Source: Deltaproteobacteria bacterium
Lineage (GTDB): Bacteria > Bdellovibrionota_B > Oligoflexia > Oligoflexales > CAIYRB01
Direction of reading: 5' to 3'
DNA length: 32,946 nt
Assembly: GCA_016874735.1 (NCBI GenBank)
Contig: VGTI01000041.1
Coordinates: 1-32,946, forward strand
The position numbers and the translations under genes were made by a program. The notes under the pieces are model-generated. The model had not been told where the DNA came from and searched no databases. It worked only from the letters and a program-made list of their open reading frames with translations. Of this stretch, positions 1 to 10,797 are shown piece by piece; positions within the stretch are counted from its first letter, which is position 1; every line of letters begins with the position of its first letter.

Positions 1-2
1 TA

Positions 3-344
3 CCAGTGGCGAGCGCTAAGTTTACGACCAGTGGTGGTCTCATCACTGGTGTTGAGGTGCAGCTTTATCGTTGGAACGGCAGCAACTACGTCAAGATCGA
101 CGACCTGTCTGGATTTAAACGCCTAGTTTCGACCTTCAAGGCTGGGTTCTCAAAAACCAATGGTGGTGATTTCGAAACCACGCTCAAAATTGGTGAGGAC
201 AACAAGATCACTGGCGTATTTAACGGGAACGAGAAGGATGAAAAGAACAGCGTACGTAATCCGCCATTCACAGTGAGTGAGGCTAGAGCTCTCGTTGTTT
301 ACTACGTGATTGGTAGTGCGAGTTACCGTCTTGAATTGCGCTAA
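3..344 (+). CDS. 3' part of an unrecognised protein
   Basis: The reading frame is open from the left edge, so the gene probably begins outside the window. A GTG at base 6 could be a start, but no ribosome binding site can be seen before it. The visible 112-114 residues are polar and rich in Thr, Ser, Gly and Lys, with alternating beta-strand-like stretches (VEVQLYRW, ALVVYYVIG) and end in RLELR. No membrane segment or catalytic motif is visible and I do not recognise the family. It resembles the C-terminal beta domain of an exported protein, but that is only an impression. A strong terminator follows 47 bp after the stop, so the gene ends its transcription unit. Confidence 0.55.
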   Translation, partial: PVASAKFTTSGGLITGVEVQLYRWNGSNYVKIDDLSGFKRLVSTFKAGFSKTNGGDFETTLKIGEDNKITGVFNGNEKDEKNSVRNPPFTVSEARALVVYYVIGSASYRLELR

Positions 345-390
345 TCTCCATTTCTAAAAGCGCTCACAATTTTTCTCTCTCACTAAACAA

Positions 391-417
391 AGCCGACTCT
401 GCTGAGTCGGCTTTTTT
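391..417 (+). terminator. Rho-independent terminator
   Basis: A perfect 9-bp stem AGCCGACTC/GAGTCGGCT with a TGCT loop runs straight into six T. It ends the unit of the partial gene at the left edge and insulates the following deacetylase gene. Confidence 0.9.
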
Positions 418-486
418 ACTGGCAATGTTCTTGAGTTGTGCCTCGACTTCTTGTAAGGCTACCGCTCTAACCAGGAGGTTGCCGCC

Positions 487-1446
487 ATGTTGCGGCGTGT
501 CATCTCACTTAGTACCGTGATTTTCGCTGTTTGTGCGAGTTCGTCGGGCTACGCGCAAGGGAAAATCAAGATCGTCGTCAGTGTGGACTGGGAAGGTGAG
601 GATCTGCGCCCGGAAAATCTGCGGGCGATGGCTCAGTTTCGTCAGCACTTCCCCAACGTTCCGCTGCAACACTTTTTAAACGCGGCTTACTTCACTAAGC
701 CAGGCGTCCAAGCGGCCTCCGTCACGCGCGCCATACGCTCTGTGCTGCGGCCCGGCGATGAGGAGGGGCTGCACATCCATGCATGGCGCAGTTTGGTTGA
801 GGCTGCTGGTGTGCCGTTTAGGCTGGGTCCCTCTTTTGTGGACGAAGATGTGAAGCCTGAGCTTTGCGCCGAAGATTGCGGGATGGATGTAGCCTTGACG
901 GCTTACAAAGTTCAAGAGTTGCGTAAAATTATTCGCACCAGTGTGACGATTCTGGAGGACCAGGGGTTCGCAACGGCGCGTAGCTTTCGCGCCGGTGGGT
1001 GGCAAGCTAACAATGCTGTACTTGAGGCCCTGGCTGACGAAGGATTTACGCTCGACTCTTCAGCGACCCACGCCCCCTATCTCCAAGAAGCGTGGGGCGC
1101 TTACAACCTCGTCAACTTCGTGGCCAAGCTTTGGCCTCATACGGCCCCAGAGTCTCAGCCCTATGTCCACGAAACGCATCGCGGCGGGGCGCTATGGGAG
1201 CTGCCCAATAACGGTTGCCTCGCCGATTACATGACGGCGTCCCAGATGAAGACGGCTTTTGCCAAGCAGATTGCCCTCCTCAGGCAAGACCCAAACCGCG
1301 ACGTCTATCTCTCCATCGGGTTTCATCAAGAAACAGCACAGGACTGGTTAAGTCGGCTGAGGACTGGCCTAGTCCAAATCGAAAGCCTGGCCAAGGCCGA
1401 AAAAGTGGCGATTGAGTACGTCGTCGGTCCCTGGCCAAAGCCATAG
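487..1446 (+). CDS. Exported polysaccharide deacetylase-like protein (NodB/CE4-like)
   Basis: This 319-residue protein has a Sec signal peptide at residues 1-23 (hydrophobic core VISLSTVIFAVCA, likely cut after GYA). The mature part has the layout of metal-dependent polysaccharide deacetylases: VSVDWEGE with Asp34 near the start, GLHIHAW with His96 and His98, FRAGGW at 167-172 followed by a DSS motif, and a late His280 in SIGFHQET. Such enzymes remove acetyl groups from N-acetylated sugars in the periplasm or outside the cell. The substrate cannot be told; the HxH spacing departs from textbook NodB, so it may be a diverged subfamily. AGGAGG lies 8 bases before the ATG, fixing the start. It converges on the tyrosinase gene with only 8 bp between the stops and no terminator visible. 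Confidence 0.75.
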   Translation: MLRRVISLSTVIFAVCASSSGYAQGKIKIVVSVDWEGEDLRPENLRAMAQFRQHFPNVPLQHFLNAAYFTKPGVQAASVTRAIRSVLRPGDEEGLHIHAWRSLVEAAGVPFRLGPSFVDEDVKPELCAEDCGMDVALTAYKVQELRKIIRTSVTILEDQGFATARSFRAGGWQANNAVLEALADEGFTLDSSATHAPYLQEAWGAYNLVNFVAKLWPHTAPESQPYVHETHRGGALWELPNNGCLADYMTASQMKTAFAKQIALLRQDPNRDVYLSIGFHQETAQDWLSRLRTGLVQIESLAKAEKVAIEYVVGPWPKP

Positions 1447-1454
1447 TCGCAAAC

Positions 1455-3008
1455 TTAAGTCCATTCGGTGTAGGTGAGGCGTAAATTGATCGGCCTAAAG
1501 TACTCGACGGCCGGCAGCCCACCTAAACTCGGATCGACCACAATGACGCTTAGATCCAGCTTTTCATCCAGGTCAATGCCGCGACTCACAAGTTTGGGGA
1601 TGATCGACGTTAAGTCGATAGTGAAGTCTACGCTTGATGCACTGGCGTGACCCGCATGACTTGGATGGGAGAAGAATCCAAGCGTAGCGAGGAAGTGAGG
1701 ATCTAAGTGCGATGTCGACTTTGTGACGCTTGGATGATTGGCAAAAAACTTAAGTAAAGTCTTCTGTCGATCCTGATCCTGCGGCACTGGAATACTCATG
1801 ATCGTGAGCACGAGGCTGCACTTGTCGCTACCTCCGGCCAAGAACTTCTTCATGTAAGGCTTCATCTTGTCGTTGTAGGCGACGCTGGCCTTGATCAGCA
1901 TATTGCTCGCGTCTACAGCAGTGACGGCGCGTAGACTTACAGACGATACCTTAAATGTTTCGCGCCGCGACTGTGGTTTAGGCGTGTCAGCCAAAGCAAG
2001 TTTGGCTGCTTGCAATTTATCGCTCACCGTATCGTAAGTATAGGGCTTGGGCATCTTAAGGGTGTCCAGGGTTCCACTGGGTGTTCCCGTCAGGGGGGCG
2101 CCCTTGGGATCCATAAATCCCGTGAGTTTAAAGTTGAGCCAAAACTCCGGCATCAGCTTACTGCGGGGATCCTGCTGTGCGTATGATGACTGATCAGGAA
2201 CACTAGGAAGGCTACTCAGAGGGTGTTTGAGCGCCCATTCGGCCCACAGTCTATCGACATTGGCATGGTGCACCCAAAAGATGGGATCCAGGGGAGACGT
2301 GAAGGTCCCCATATTGCCACCGATTTGAGAATGCACTGTGTTATGCGGCGTACCCTCAAGCTGACCTATGGTGCTGAAGCCACGCTGATCGGGCGATGGT
2401 CCACTGGCGAATGAGTTGAAGTCCTTCACCTGCAGGATGCTGCCAATGACCTCCGCACTGCAAGATTCTGGTGGCAACTTTCCTTGCGGCGGAAAATAAC
2501 GACTGGGATCGGCCAGGGGATTATCAACACCCCAAAATGGCGCTGGTATTCCAGCACTACCCTCGTGCCAAACCCAGTAGGGTAGCGCAAAGTCGTCGCT
2601 TAGCCCACCCTGTCGCAGAGCGTCACGGCAGGCCTCCTCAAAGTGGAATAGATACCAACGGTGCCACGGGAGAAAGAACCAGTTACCATGGGGACAGTAA
2701 GCCTCATGGAGCTTGGCCCAGGCTTGCCAACTGCCGTTCTTACGCATAATGCGGACTGCCGCCCGGTACGACTCCAGATCCTTAGCTCCAGCGGGAGAGT
2801 TCAGATTATTGCGAACCCTAACCCCAGCCGCTGCTGCCGATCCCTCTCCATAGGCAGAGCTGGATTTTTGCTTAGACCCTCCGGGAAGAGTCTTACAAGC
2901 AATCGTGGCGAAAGCACCTAAACCGACAGTGGTTGATACAAACTGACGCCGCGTCTTTGGGTTTTTCAAAAGTGCCCCCGAGGACTTTAGATTTACGGTT
3001 TGATGCAA
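1455..3008 (-). CDS. Tat-exported tyrosinase-family copper protein
   Basis: The protein is a binuclear type-3 copper oxidase of the tyrosinase family, which oxidises phenols to quinones. Numbered from a TTG start at 3008 (517 residues), it has a twin-arginine signal (KTRRQF, Arg20-Arg21, then VSTTVGLGAFATIACK) whose ATIAC could also be a lipobox. The CuA site is formed by His101, His107 and His116 (PWHRW), the CuB site by His222, His226 (HNTVH) and His247 in SPLDPIFWVHHANVD. About 200 residues follow the core; in this family a C-terminal part often shields the active site. The start is uncertain: AGG precedes the TTG at 3008, a TTG at 2969 would put the Tat motif right at the N-terminus, and the frame stays open to 3101. 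It is divergent from the next gene. Confidence 0.85.
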   Translation of the reverse strand: MHQTVNLKSSGALLKNPKTRRQFVSTTVGLGAFATIACKTLPGGSKQKSSSAYGEGSAAAAGVRVRNNLNSPAGAKDLESYRAAVRIMRKNGSWQAWAKLHEAYCPHGNWFFLPWHRWYLFHFEEACRDALRQGGLSDDFALPYWVWHEGSAGIPAPFWGVDNPLADPSRYFPPQGKLPPESCSAEVIGSILQVKDFNSFASGPSPDQRGFSTIGQLEGTPHNTVHSQIGGNMGTFTSPLDPIFWVHHANVDRLWAEWALKHPLSSLPSVPDQSSYAQQDPRSKLMPEFWLNFKLTGFMDPKGAPLTGTPSGTLDTLKMPKPYTYDTVSDKLQAAKLALADTPKPQSRRETFKVSSVSLRAVTAVDASNMLIKASVAYNDKMKPYMKKFLAGGSDKCSLVLTIMSIPVPQDQDRQKTLLKFFANHPSVTKSTSHLDPHFLATLGFFSHPSHAGHASASSVDFTIDLTSIIPKLVSRGIDLDEKLDLSVIVVDPSLGGLPAVEYFRPINLRLTYTEWT

Positions 3009-3092
3009 ATCATTTACCTGTGATTTTAGCAAGTATTTGGTCCACGGGCTAATATGGAAGGGAGAGTCCCTAGCTTGAGGAGTTCCTCGTCC

Positions 3093-4661
3093 ATGGTGCA
3101 AGCCACGGAATCACGCCTGTCCAGACCTTTGACTTTAGTCCTTCTTGCCCTAACAGCCATGTGCTTCTGGCGTGCAGGGCTAAGCCAAGCCCTGCATTGG
3201 GATGATGACCGCTTTCTCGCCTTTGTTAGTAGTCAGGGATCATCGGGGACGGAGCCATTAGTCCGGATCTGGGGCCAGTTCGTCGAGGGCGATTACATCC
3301 CCATACCCTTGACGAGTTTCTGGCTAGAACAAGAAATTTTCAGATTTAGTCCGGGCCTGATCCACATCGACAACGTACTGATCCATCTTTTGAACGTACT
3401 GCTGTTGCTGCGTTTACTAAACTTAATAAATTTGCCCGCGTTCACGTCACTTTTCGTTGTACTTTGTTTTGCCGTCCACCCTTTGCAGGTTGAGCCGGTA
3501 CTTTGGCTGAGTGATCGCAAAAGCTTACTTAACGGCACAGGTTTATTACTTGCGCTCTGGTGCTACCAGCGATTTACTTTGCTGACGGAGCCGCGGAGGA
3601 CCATGTACTTTATCGGTTACTGTGCGGCTTTCCTTTGTTCCCTGCTCTGCAAAGCAACGACCCTGCTACTACCGTTTGGCCTCGTCGTCTTTGAGTGGCT
3701 TATCTGCCGTCAACACTTAGGTAAACGTAAGCTCTGTCAACTAATCCCAATCACGTTAGCATGCGCCTTTGGCGGCCTAAGAATGTACGCCCTAGCAGCG
3801 CATGTTGGGATTGAGTCATCGGCTATCTTCTCTCCCGCACGCCTGCTCACTGCCATCGCGGCATCGCTGACAGCGATAGGCCACTACCTGAAGGCTTTTT
3901 TCTGGCCGCTGGAGCTGTCTCCTTTCTATGCCACCTATGACAGGTTTCCTCATGCCACCCTGCTCGCTTTTGCGGGCTTGGCTTTGCTGAGCCTTTGGGG
4001 TGCATTGGCAGCGTGGACGCGTAGCTCGCTGCAATGGACGAGCTTATTGCTGTACCTAATCTTTCTCGTCCCTGTGCTCCCGCTCTTTCCGCGCGCCAAT
4101 TTTGTCAACGATCGTTACATGTACCTACCCATAATCGGACTCAGCTGCTCTGTCGGTCACATGCTCAACTTGGTGGCCCAAAAACTGCGTTGGCCCCGGA
4201 CCGCGCAACTTGCTTTGCTCCTAGCTGTGGCTTTGGCATTTGCGCTATGCAGCGAGCACCAAAGTCGCATGTGGCAAAACGACGAGACTTTTTGGAAGAT
4301 GGCGGCCAACCGCAATCCACGTAGTGCCCTCGTTTTGAACAATTTAGCGATGCATCTGCGCGATAGGGGACAAGTCGTCGAGGCTACCGCCACGCTACGC
4401 TACGCTCTGGATCTGCCGCCAGAACCGACAGCACCGCGGGGGGCACTTTGGCTAAACTTAGGCGATTTACACGGCGAGAGTAAATGGCCCACACTCTTCA
4501 ATTTGAACACTGCCCTCACCTGCTACCAGCAGGCTCTTGCGTCCGCAGATCGGCCCCAGGACCGTCTGCAGGCGCTGCTGCGCCTTAAAGCGGTTCACAG
4601 TTACCTGGGGCGCACGGAGGATGCTGCCGCTATCGAAGCGCAGCTGCGTCAACAGCCTTAA
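3093..4661 (+). CDS. Polytopic membrane protein with C-terminal TPRs, TMTC/GT-C-like
   Basis: The protein has 522 residues from the ATG at 3093, chosen because AGGAG lies 10 bases upstream; an in-frame ATG at 3054 has no such site. It starts with a membrane segment, then LHWDDDRFL (an acidic first-loop motif as in GT-C transferases), then roughly ten hydrophobic helices. Motifs such as HIDNVLIHLLNVLLLLRLL and VHPLQVEPVLWLSDRKSLL match the TMTC-type layout, in which a GT-C sugar-transfer domain is followed by TPRs. The last 110 residues (NPRSALVLNNLAMHLRDRG, then ALWLNLGDLHG and YQQALASADRP) form about two or three TPR units. The likely role is lipid-linked sugar transfer to exported protein, which is inference. 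The acceptor is unknown. Confidence 0.65.
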   Translation: MVQATESRLSRPLTLVLLALTAMCFWRAGLSQALHWDDDRFLAFVSSQGSSGTEPLVRIWGQFVEGDYIPIPLTSFWLEQEIFRFSPGLIHIDNVLIHLLNVLLLLRLLNLINLPAFTSLFVVLCFAVHPLQVEPVLWLSDRKSLLNGTGLLLALWCYQRFTLLTEPRRTMYFIGYCAAFLCSLLCKATTLLLPFGLVVFEWLICRQHLGKRKLCQLIPITLACAFGGLRMYALAAHVGIESSAIFSPARLLTAIAASLTAIGHYLKAFFWPLELSPFYATYDRFPHATLLAFAGLALLSLWGALAAWTRSSLQWTSLLLYLIFLVPVLPLFPRANFVNDRYMYLPIIGLSCSVGHMLNLVAQKLRWPRTAQLALLLAVALAFALCSEHQSRMWQNDETFWKMAANRNPRSALVLNNLAMHLRDRGQVVEATATLRYALDLPPEPTAPRGALWLNLGDLHGESKWPTLFNLNTALTCYQQALASADRPQDRLQALLRLKAVHSYLGRTEDAAAIEAQLRQQP

Positions 4662-4773
4662 ATCAATATATGCAACAAAATCATCTGGTTAATTAATAAC
4701 CTTCCATCAAACCCGCGAGTTCCACTATACTGCCGGGCTCAAGCCTCGAGATTACCTAAAGGAATCATCTGTA

Positions 4774-6465
<1,692 letters not shown>

Positions 6466-6511
6466 GACGTCAAAGCGCTCGGAAACTGGCTGAGACATGG
6501 TGAGACATGAG

Positions 6512-6535
6512 AAAGGGCCCGTCAGGGCCCTTTTT
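6512..6535. terminator. Rho-independent terminator after ettA
   Basis: A perfect stem AAAGGGCCC/GGGCCCTTT with a GTCA loop is followed by further T. It lies between convergent genes, ettA (+) and the DUF5412-like gene (-). The T run is longer on the + strand, so it mainly serves ettA. Confidence 0.88.
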
Positions 6536-6546
6536 GATAGGAACGT

Positions 6547-7050
6547 TTAGTTAAACATGCTCTCAAGATCCTTGGGCACCGAGCTGACTACGTCGCCAAT
6601 CAGCCCGACGTTCACTCCGGACCACTCGCGGCGATACCTAACCACCTGCGACTGCCGTCCAGGCAGTTGGATGGTCAAGGTCTGGGCGTCGACCCACTGG
6701 ATGTCGAGTAGTTCCTCTGACGGCAGGACTAATACCGTCGAGTTATCCCCCAACTTACCGTCCTTCACTTTGTAGAGGCGCACCTCGGTGGCGACCGCCA
6801 TACTTGTGCCGCAGTCGACTTTGAATTGTTGGGCCATAAACTCACCCGTCGGGCTCGCTACCGCCTGAAGCTCACCACGTTTACACCGGTCCTTCCAGAC
6901 CAAAGCCAGACCTAAGAATGGTAGGAGCAATAGCACTACGAGCACCAGGCCACGCTTTAGTTTGGAGGTCTTATTGTTCGCGGGCGCTGCGGCTCCCTCG
7001 GGATTTGAAGCGTTGTCGTTTAAATTTGTTTGGCTGAGATTTTCGCTCAT
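6547..7050 (-). CDS. Single-pass membrane protein, DUF5412-like
   Basis: The protein has 167 residues from the ATG at 7050 (MSENLSQT). A 35-residue Asn/Ala-rich cytoplasmic tail is followed by KLKRG and one membrane helix (LVLVVLLLLPFLGLALVW). The outer domain contains ASPTGEFMAQQFKVDCGTS and LLDIQWVDAQTLTIQLPG, matching the pattern SPdG...DCG...W.d..tL.I of small DUF5412-type proteins of unknown function. No enzyme motif is visible. Its first 80 bases overlap the 3' end of the topoisomerase III gene in another frame on the same strand, which suggests translational coupling. The frame is open further upstream to 7134, but that part lies entirely inside topB and is less likely. Confidence 0.7.
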   Translation of the reverse strand: MSENLSQTNLNDNASNPEGAAAPANNKTSKLKRGLVLVVLLLLPFLGLALVWKDRCKRGELQAVASPTGEFMAQQFKVDCGTSMAVATEVRLYKVKDGKLGDNSTVLVLPSEELLDIQWVDAQTLTIQLPGRQSQVVRYRREWSGVNVGLIGDVVSSVPKDLESMFN

Positions 7051-9682
7051 AACTGTCAGTCGCCCTTTCCGCAAAGACGAAGGCAATACCGCCCTCGGGC
7101 GTGAGTTGAAGTCGGGCGTTAAATGGACGCCCAAACTTGGATGTAAAACCTTGAAGCTCGTCGGTGATACGCGTCGCGATCAGAGCCTTTACCTCGGCCT
7201 GAGTCAGTTCTCTCTTACACAGGATCCTGGGTATCATCAAGCCACTTGGATTTTGTTCACCCCTGGCAAAGGCAGCAAGGCGCGTCATACAAACATAGGC
7301 GCCCCGTGTCTCTACCACCTGGCAGCCTTCAGGGTGCACGGGACAGGCGGCGACAACGACCCGCTCAACCGGTGGTCCGTCACTAGGCGCCTTAGAGGCG
7401 CCTTGACGCCCAGACTTACTACCAAACCGAGTCCCTGCTCCCCTACCCTTTGGACCTCTACCCATGGCTCCATGAGAATCAGAGCTAACAAACGGATCAC
7501 TGTCGGCCGCAGCTTCGCCGTCCTGGCTGCGCACCACGACCTTGCCCGTGCGGATTACAAGCTGCGCTTTGTAGTCTTGTTTAGACTTGGTCTTGAAGCC
7601 CTCGAGTTCGCCCGTCGCGCCATCCTCAACCAAAGTCGTGGCATTGCTGCGGTCTAGATAGCGCCCTGAGATCTCCTTCCACATACGAAAGCCACAACCA
7701 GTGTTGGGAGCAGTCACTGTGGCGCAGGCGTAGTAAAGACCCCGTTCAAAAACTTTAGGCACGCCGAGCGCAAACTCCGCGTCACTTGCGGCACAGACCG
7801 GACAGTCGCCAAGCGGGTTATCGTCCGGGTAGAGTTGTTGCCAATCTAGCTTCTTGGCCGCATTGACAACCTCAGTCGTATAGCGGCTGATCTCTGTCAT
7901 GAATGTTTGCTCGGGCCTCTTACCAGATTCCACCTCGGCCAGCTCTAACTCTAACCTAGCCGTGAGCTCGGGCGACGTCAGCCGCACGACGTTGAGTCGC
8001 TGCAGCGTCAGAATAAGATGAATGCCTTTAAACGTCGGTCGCAGTGTCTCATCGACGTATTCTTTGATCTTGAGATTCTGGATGATGTCGGCCCGTGTGG
8101 CGGCAGTACCTAGTCCCTCGGCACTGTTGAGCGCTGCCTGTAGTTCTTCGTTATCTATCTGTCGCCCCGCATGTTCCATAAGGCTCAGTAGTCCGGCCTC
8201 GTTGATGCGAGATGGTGGCTTAGTAACTTCAGCCTTCAGGTTACGGTTAGTAATCTGGACGTTGGCATCCTTGTGCTTGAGCGGCGGAAGCTCTTTCGCC
8301 GTACCGTCCTCGGTCTGTCTATCGTAAACACTGAGCCATCCCAGTACGCGCAGAGCTTCCAGAGGCCCCGTCTTAAAATGGTGCCCACCACTCACGGTAA
8401 TACGCTTGACGCGGTCGTAGACCGCAGGCGGGTGGAAGGTCGCAAGAAACCGCCGCACCACTGCATCAAAAAGCTTGGCATCGTCGCCGCTCAAGCCCTT
8501 GAGCTTACCCGTTGGGATGATGGCAAAGTGGTCGCTGACTCCAGCATCGTTAAACGTACGCTTGTCATTGCAGCGGCCGTTCCTCAGAATAGTGGCCGCA
8601 GCATCACCGTAGGTGTCGTGTCCGGCCAGGGCCTTAACCAACCTATCTACTTCAGCTCTGTAGTCGCTCGGCAAACATTGTGAACTCGTCCGTGGATAAG
8701 TAATGACCTTATGACTCTCGTAGCAGCGCTGCGCCGCCTCGAGTGTCCTCTTAGAGGTCCACTTGTAACGTTGCGCCATATACTTCTGCAGCCCGGTCAG
8801 ATGGAAGAGATAGGGCGCATGCCTCAAGCTCTCATCTCTAGTCTCGTTGGCGACCCCCGTGGCCCCATCAAGGCTGGCTGCAATCGCTTGAGCCTTGGAC
8901 TCATCAAATAGGCGATCATCGCGCAGCTCAGGCTGCGTCTCGCTGGCGCGAAACTGAGGGTTAAACCAAGTGCCCTCGTAGCTGTGATCGCCAGCATCAA
9001 ATGTCACGGTGAGGCGCCAATAGGGCCTAGGTCGATGACCTAGGATCTGGAGCTCCCGGTCGACCAAAAGAGCCAGCGTCGGAGTCTGCACCCTACCCAC
9101 CGACCACGGCACCCGCTCGCTGCGCGTGCGCAAGCGCTGGCTGAAGGCGCGCGTAGCATTCATGCCTATCAACCAATCACTGCGGGCACGGCAGGCAGCG
9201 GCTGCACCGAGACCATCGAGGTCAGTCCCGTCCCGCAGCGACTGAAAGCCGGCGCGGATCGCCTCGGTCGTCATCGATTGCAGCCAAAGGCGCCTGACCC
9301 ACTGCTTGGCGCCGACAAAGTCGACAATCTCGCGAAAGATGAGTTCCCCCTCACGAGCGGCGTCACAGGCATTGATGAGGCAGTTGACGTCGGCCCGCTC
9401 GATGAGGGAACGCAGTATTTTAATCCGCTGCTCATGCCCAGGGACGGGCTTCAATTGAAAGGCCTTGGGAATAATCGGCAGCAGCGCGATGTTCCAGCTG
9501 CGGTAGGCGCGATCGATCTCCTCTGGCTCGAGCAGGCTGAAGATGTGACCGACAGCAAAGCTACAAATGTAGCGATCGCTCTCCCAGTAAGCCCCACCCG
9601 ATTTGGCCGTGAAGCCACCGAGAGCCTCGACGATGTCGCGGGCAACACTAGGTTTTTCGGTTATGATGAGGGCTTTGGCCAC
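6971..9682 (-). CDS. topB: DNA topoisomerase III (type IA)
   Basis: This is a type IA topoisomerase of 903 residues from the GTG at 9682, preceded by GGAGG at a 6-base distance; it gives the usual N-terminus MAKALIITEKPSVARD. The TOPRIM domain has the first-strand Glu in ITEKPS and the acidic cluster DAAREGE. The nucleophilic tyrosine is Tyr329 in VITYPRTSS. The central gate motif SVGRVQTPTLALLVDRE is present. Residues 610-720 hold a Cys-rich segment (CPVC, CATVTAPNTGCG) as in topoisomerase C-terminal repeats, then a basic Gly/Arg linker and a last domain (LQGFTSKFGRPFNARLQL). It decatenates DNA and resolves recombination intermediates. It is longer than E. coli TopB (about 650), which fits the long TopB group found in other phyla and on mobile elements. 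Confidence 0.93.
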   Translation of the reverse strand: MAKALIITEKPSVARDIVEALGGFTAKSGGAYWESDRYICSFAVGHIFSLLEPEEIDRAYRSWNIALLPIIPKAFQLKPVPGHEQRIKILRSLIERADVNCLINACDAAREGELIFREIVDFVGAKQWVRRLWLQSMTTEAIRAGFQSLRDGTDLDGLGAAAACRARSDWLIGMNATRAFSQRLRTRSERVPWSVGRVQTPTLALLVDRELQILGHRPRPYWRLTVTFDAGDHSYEGTWFNPQFRASETQPELRDDRLFDESKAQAIAASLDGATGVANETRDESLRHAPYLFHLTGLQKYMAQRYKWTSKRTLEAAQRCYESHKVITYPRTSSQCLPSDYRAEVDRLVKALAGHDTYGDAAATILRNGRCNDKRTFNDAGVSDHFAIIPTGKLKGLSGDDAKLFDAVVRRFLATFHPPAVYDRVKRITVSGGHHFKTGPLEALRVLGWLSVYDRQTEDGTAKELPPLKHKDANVQITNRNLKAEVTKPPSRINEAGLLSLMEHAGRQIDNEELQAALNSAEGLGTAATRADIIQNLKIKEYVDETLRPTFKGIHLILTLQRLNVVRLTSPELTARLELELAEVESGKRPEQTFMTEISRYTTEVVNAAKKLDWQQLYPDDNPLGDCPVCAASDAEFALGVPKVFERGLYYACATVTAPNTGCGFRMWKEISGRYLDRSNATTLVEDGATGELEGFKTKSKQDYKAQLVIRTGKVVVRSQDGEAAADSDPFVSSDSHGAMGRGPKGRGAGTRFGSKSGRQGASKAPSDGPPVERVVVAACPVHPEGCQVVETRGAYVCMTRLAAFARGEQNPSGLMIPRILCKRELTQAEVKALIATRITDELQGFTSKFGRPFNARLQLTPEGGIAFVFAERATDSYERKSQPNKFKRQRFKSRGSRSAREQ

Positions 9683-9779
9683 GGGCAACCTCCAGTGGAA
9701 GGTTGTACCATGGCCCTAGCTAGAAAGCTCACAGTATCCGCCAAGTTGGACGGACATGAGCTAGTCTCAAAGAGGCTGC

Positions 9780-9956
9780 TTAGGCTTCGGCAGCGGCTTC
9801 TTTGGCCTTAGGCTTGAGAACTTTGACCTTACCTGCTGCCTGGAGAGCCTTAGTTTTCTCCTCACCGTTGATCAGGCCACCGCCACGCTTGCGCACTGCA
9901 AAACGACCGTTACGACGCTTAACGACTTTATAATCACTGGCTTTCTTGATGGCCAC
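9780..9956 (-). CDS. Small basic protein, 58 residues
   Basis: A GTG start at 9956 is preceded by AGGAGG with 8 bases between. The product begins MAIKKASDYKVVKRRNGRF, continues with AVRKRGGGLINGEEK and ends in a Lys/Ala tail (KPKAKEAAAEA) like that of histone-like or ribosome-associated proteins. It is very basic and has no membrane segment. The excellent ribosome site and coherent composition argue for a real gene. I do not recognise a named family; nucleic-acid binding is a guess from charge. It lies between topB and a divergent membrane protein gene, and its own promoter would be in the 100 bp shared with that gene. Confidence 0.75.
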   Translation of the reverse strand: MAIKKASDYKVVKRRNGRFAVRKRGGGLINGEEKTKALQAAGKVKVLKPKAKEAAAEA

Positions 9957-10056
9957 CGGGGTATCCTCCTGGTCAGATCATGGGATAAAAAACGAACCCA
10001 TCTTTTATCCCCCGATACCCGTTACGTCAATCATCTGTAGCAGAGGAGCCGCGACC

Positions 10057-10797
10057 TTGACCGAAGCAAAGTCACAGAAGCCGCACTTCACCGAAAGCCC
10101 ACTCAACGGACTCATCTTCAACATCGTGTTACCAGCGGTCATTTTGTTCAAGCTGAGCGCGCCTGAACGCCTTGGACCCATGGGCGCGCTCGTGGCAGGC
10201 CTTATCTTCCCCACAGGTTTTGGCCTCTACGACTTCTACCTGCGTCGCAAGGCCAACCCCATTTCGATCCTTGGGTTCATCAGTATACTGGCCACTGGTG
10301 GCTTTGGTCTCATGCATCTGGATGCCAAATGGTTTGCCGTGAAAGAGGCAACCATTCCGTCGCTCATGGGCATCGCCGTTCTGGCCTCGCTCAAAACCAA
10401 GACGCCCTTTGTGCGCACGCTGCTTTATAACGACAAGGTGATGGACGTTGCCCTGGTCGACCAGGAGCTGGCGACACGCGGCAATACGGAGCAGTTTGAA
10501 AAATTACTCACCTCGACCACATTTCTACTGGCAGCGTCGTTCCTCCTGAGCGCTGCGCTCAATTACACGCTGTCCACGCTGATCATCAAGAGCCCAGCAG
10601 GGTCGGTAGAGTTTAATCAAGAGCTAGGACGCATGACGGCCATAAGCTACCCTGCCATCGTCCTTCCTTGCATGGTGATCACCATGGTTGCGCTTTGGCG
10701 CCTCGTCGTAGGCATCAAAGCGCTTACTGGTCTCGATTTCGATACGGTATTTAAACAAAAACCGACGACAGTTAATGCTACTGCCAAACAAGACTGA
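10057..10797 (+). CDS. Multi-pass inner membrane protein, VC0807-like
   Basis: The protein has 246 residues from a TTG at 10057, chosen because GAGGAG lies 8 bases before it and the product MTEAKSQKP starts cleanly; the frame is open further upstream without a ribosome site. It has about six hydrophobic helices (GLIFNIVLPAVILFKL, GALVAGLIFPTGFGLYDF, ISILGFISILATGGFGLMHL, a pair near 150-175, and a last pair near 195-230). The layout resembles the VC0807/septation-protein-A-like family, whose function is not established. There are no catalytic motifs. Its 3' end overlaps the 3' end of sppA by 20 bp (convergent). Confidence 0.65.
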   Translation: MTEAKSQKPHFTESPLNGLIFNIVLPAVILFKLSAPERLGPMGALVAGLIFPTGFGLYDFYLRRKANPISILGFISILATGGFGLMHLDAKWFAVKEATIPSLMGIAVLASLKTKTPFVRTLLYNDKVMDVALVDQELATRGNTEQFEKLLTSTTFLLAASFLLSAALNYTLSTLIIKSPAGSVEFNQELGRMTAISYPAIVLPCMVITMVALWRLVVGIKALTGLDFDTVFKQKPTTVNATAKQD

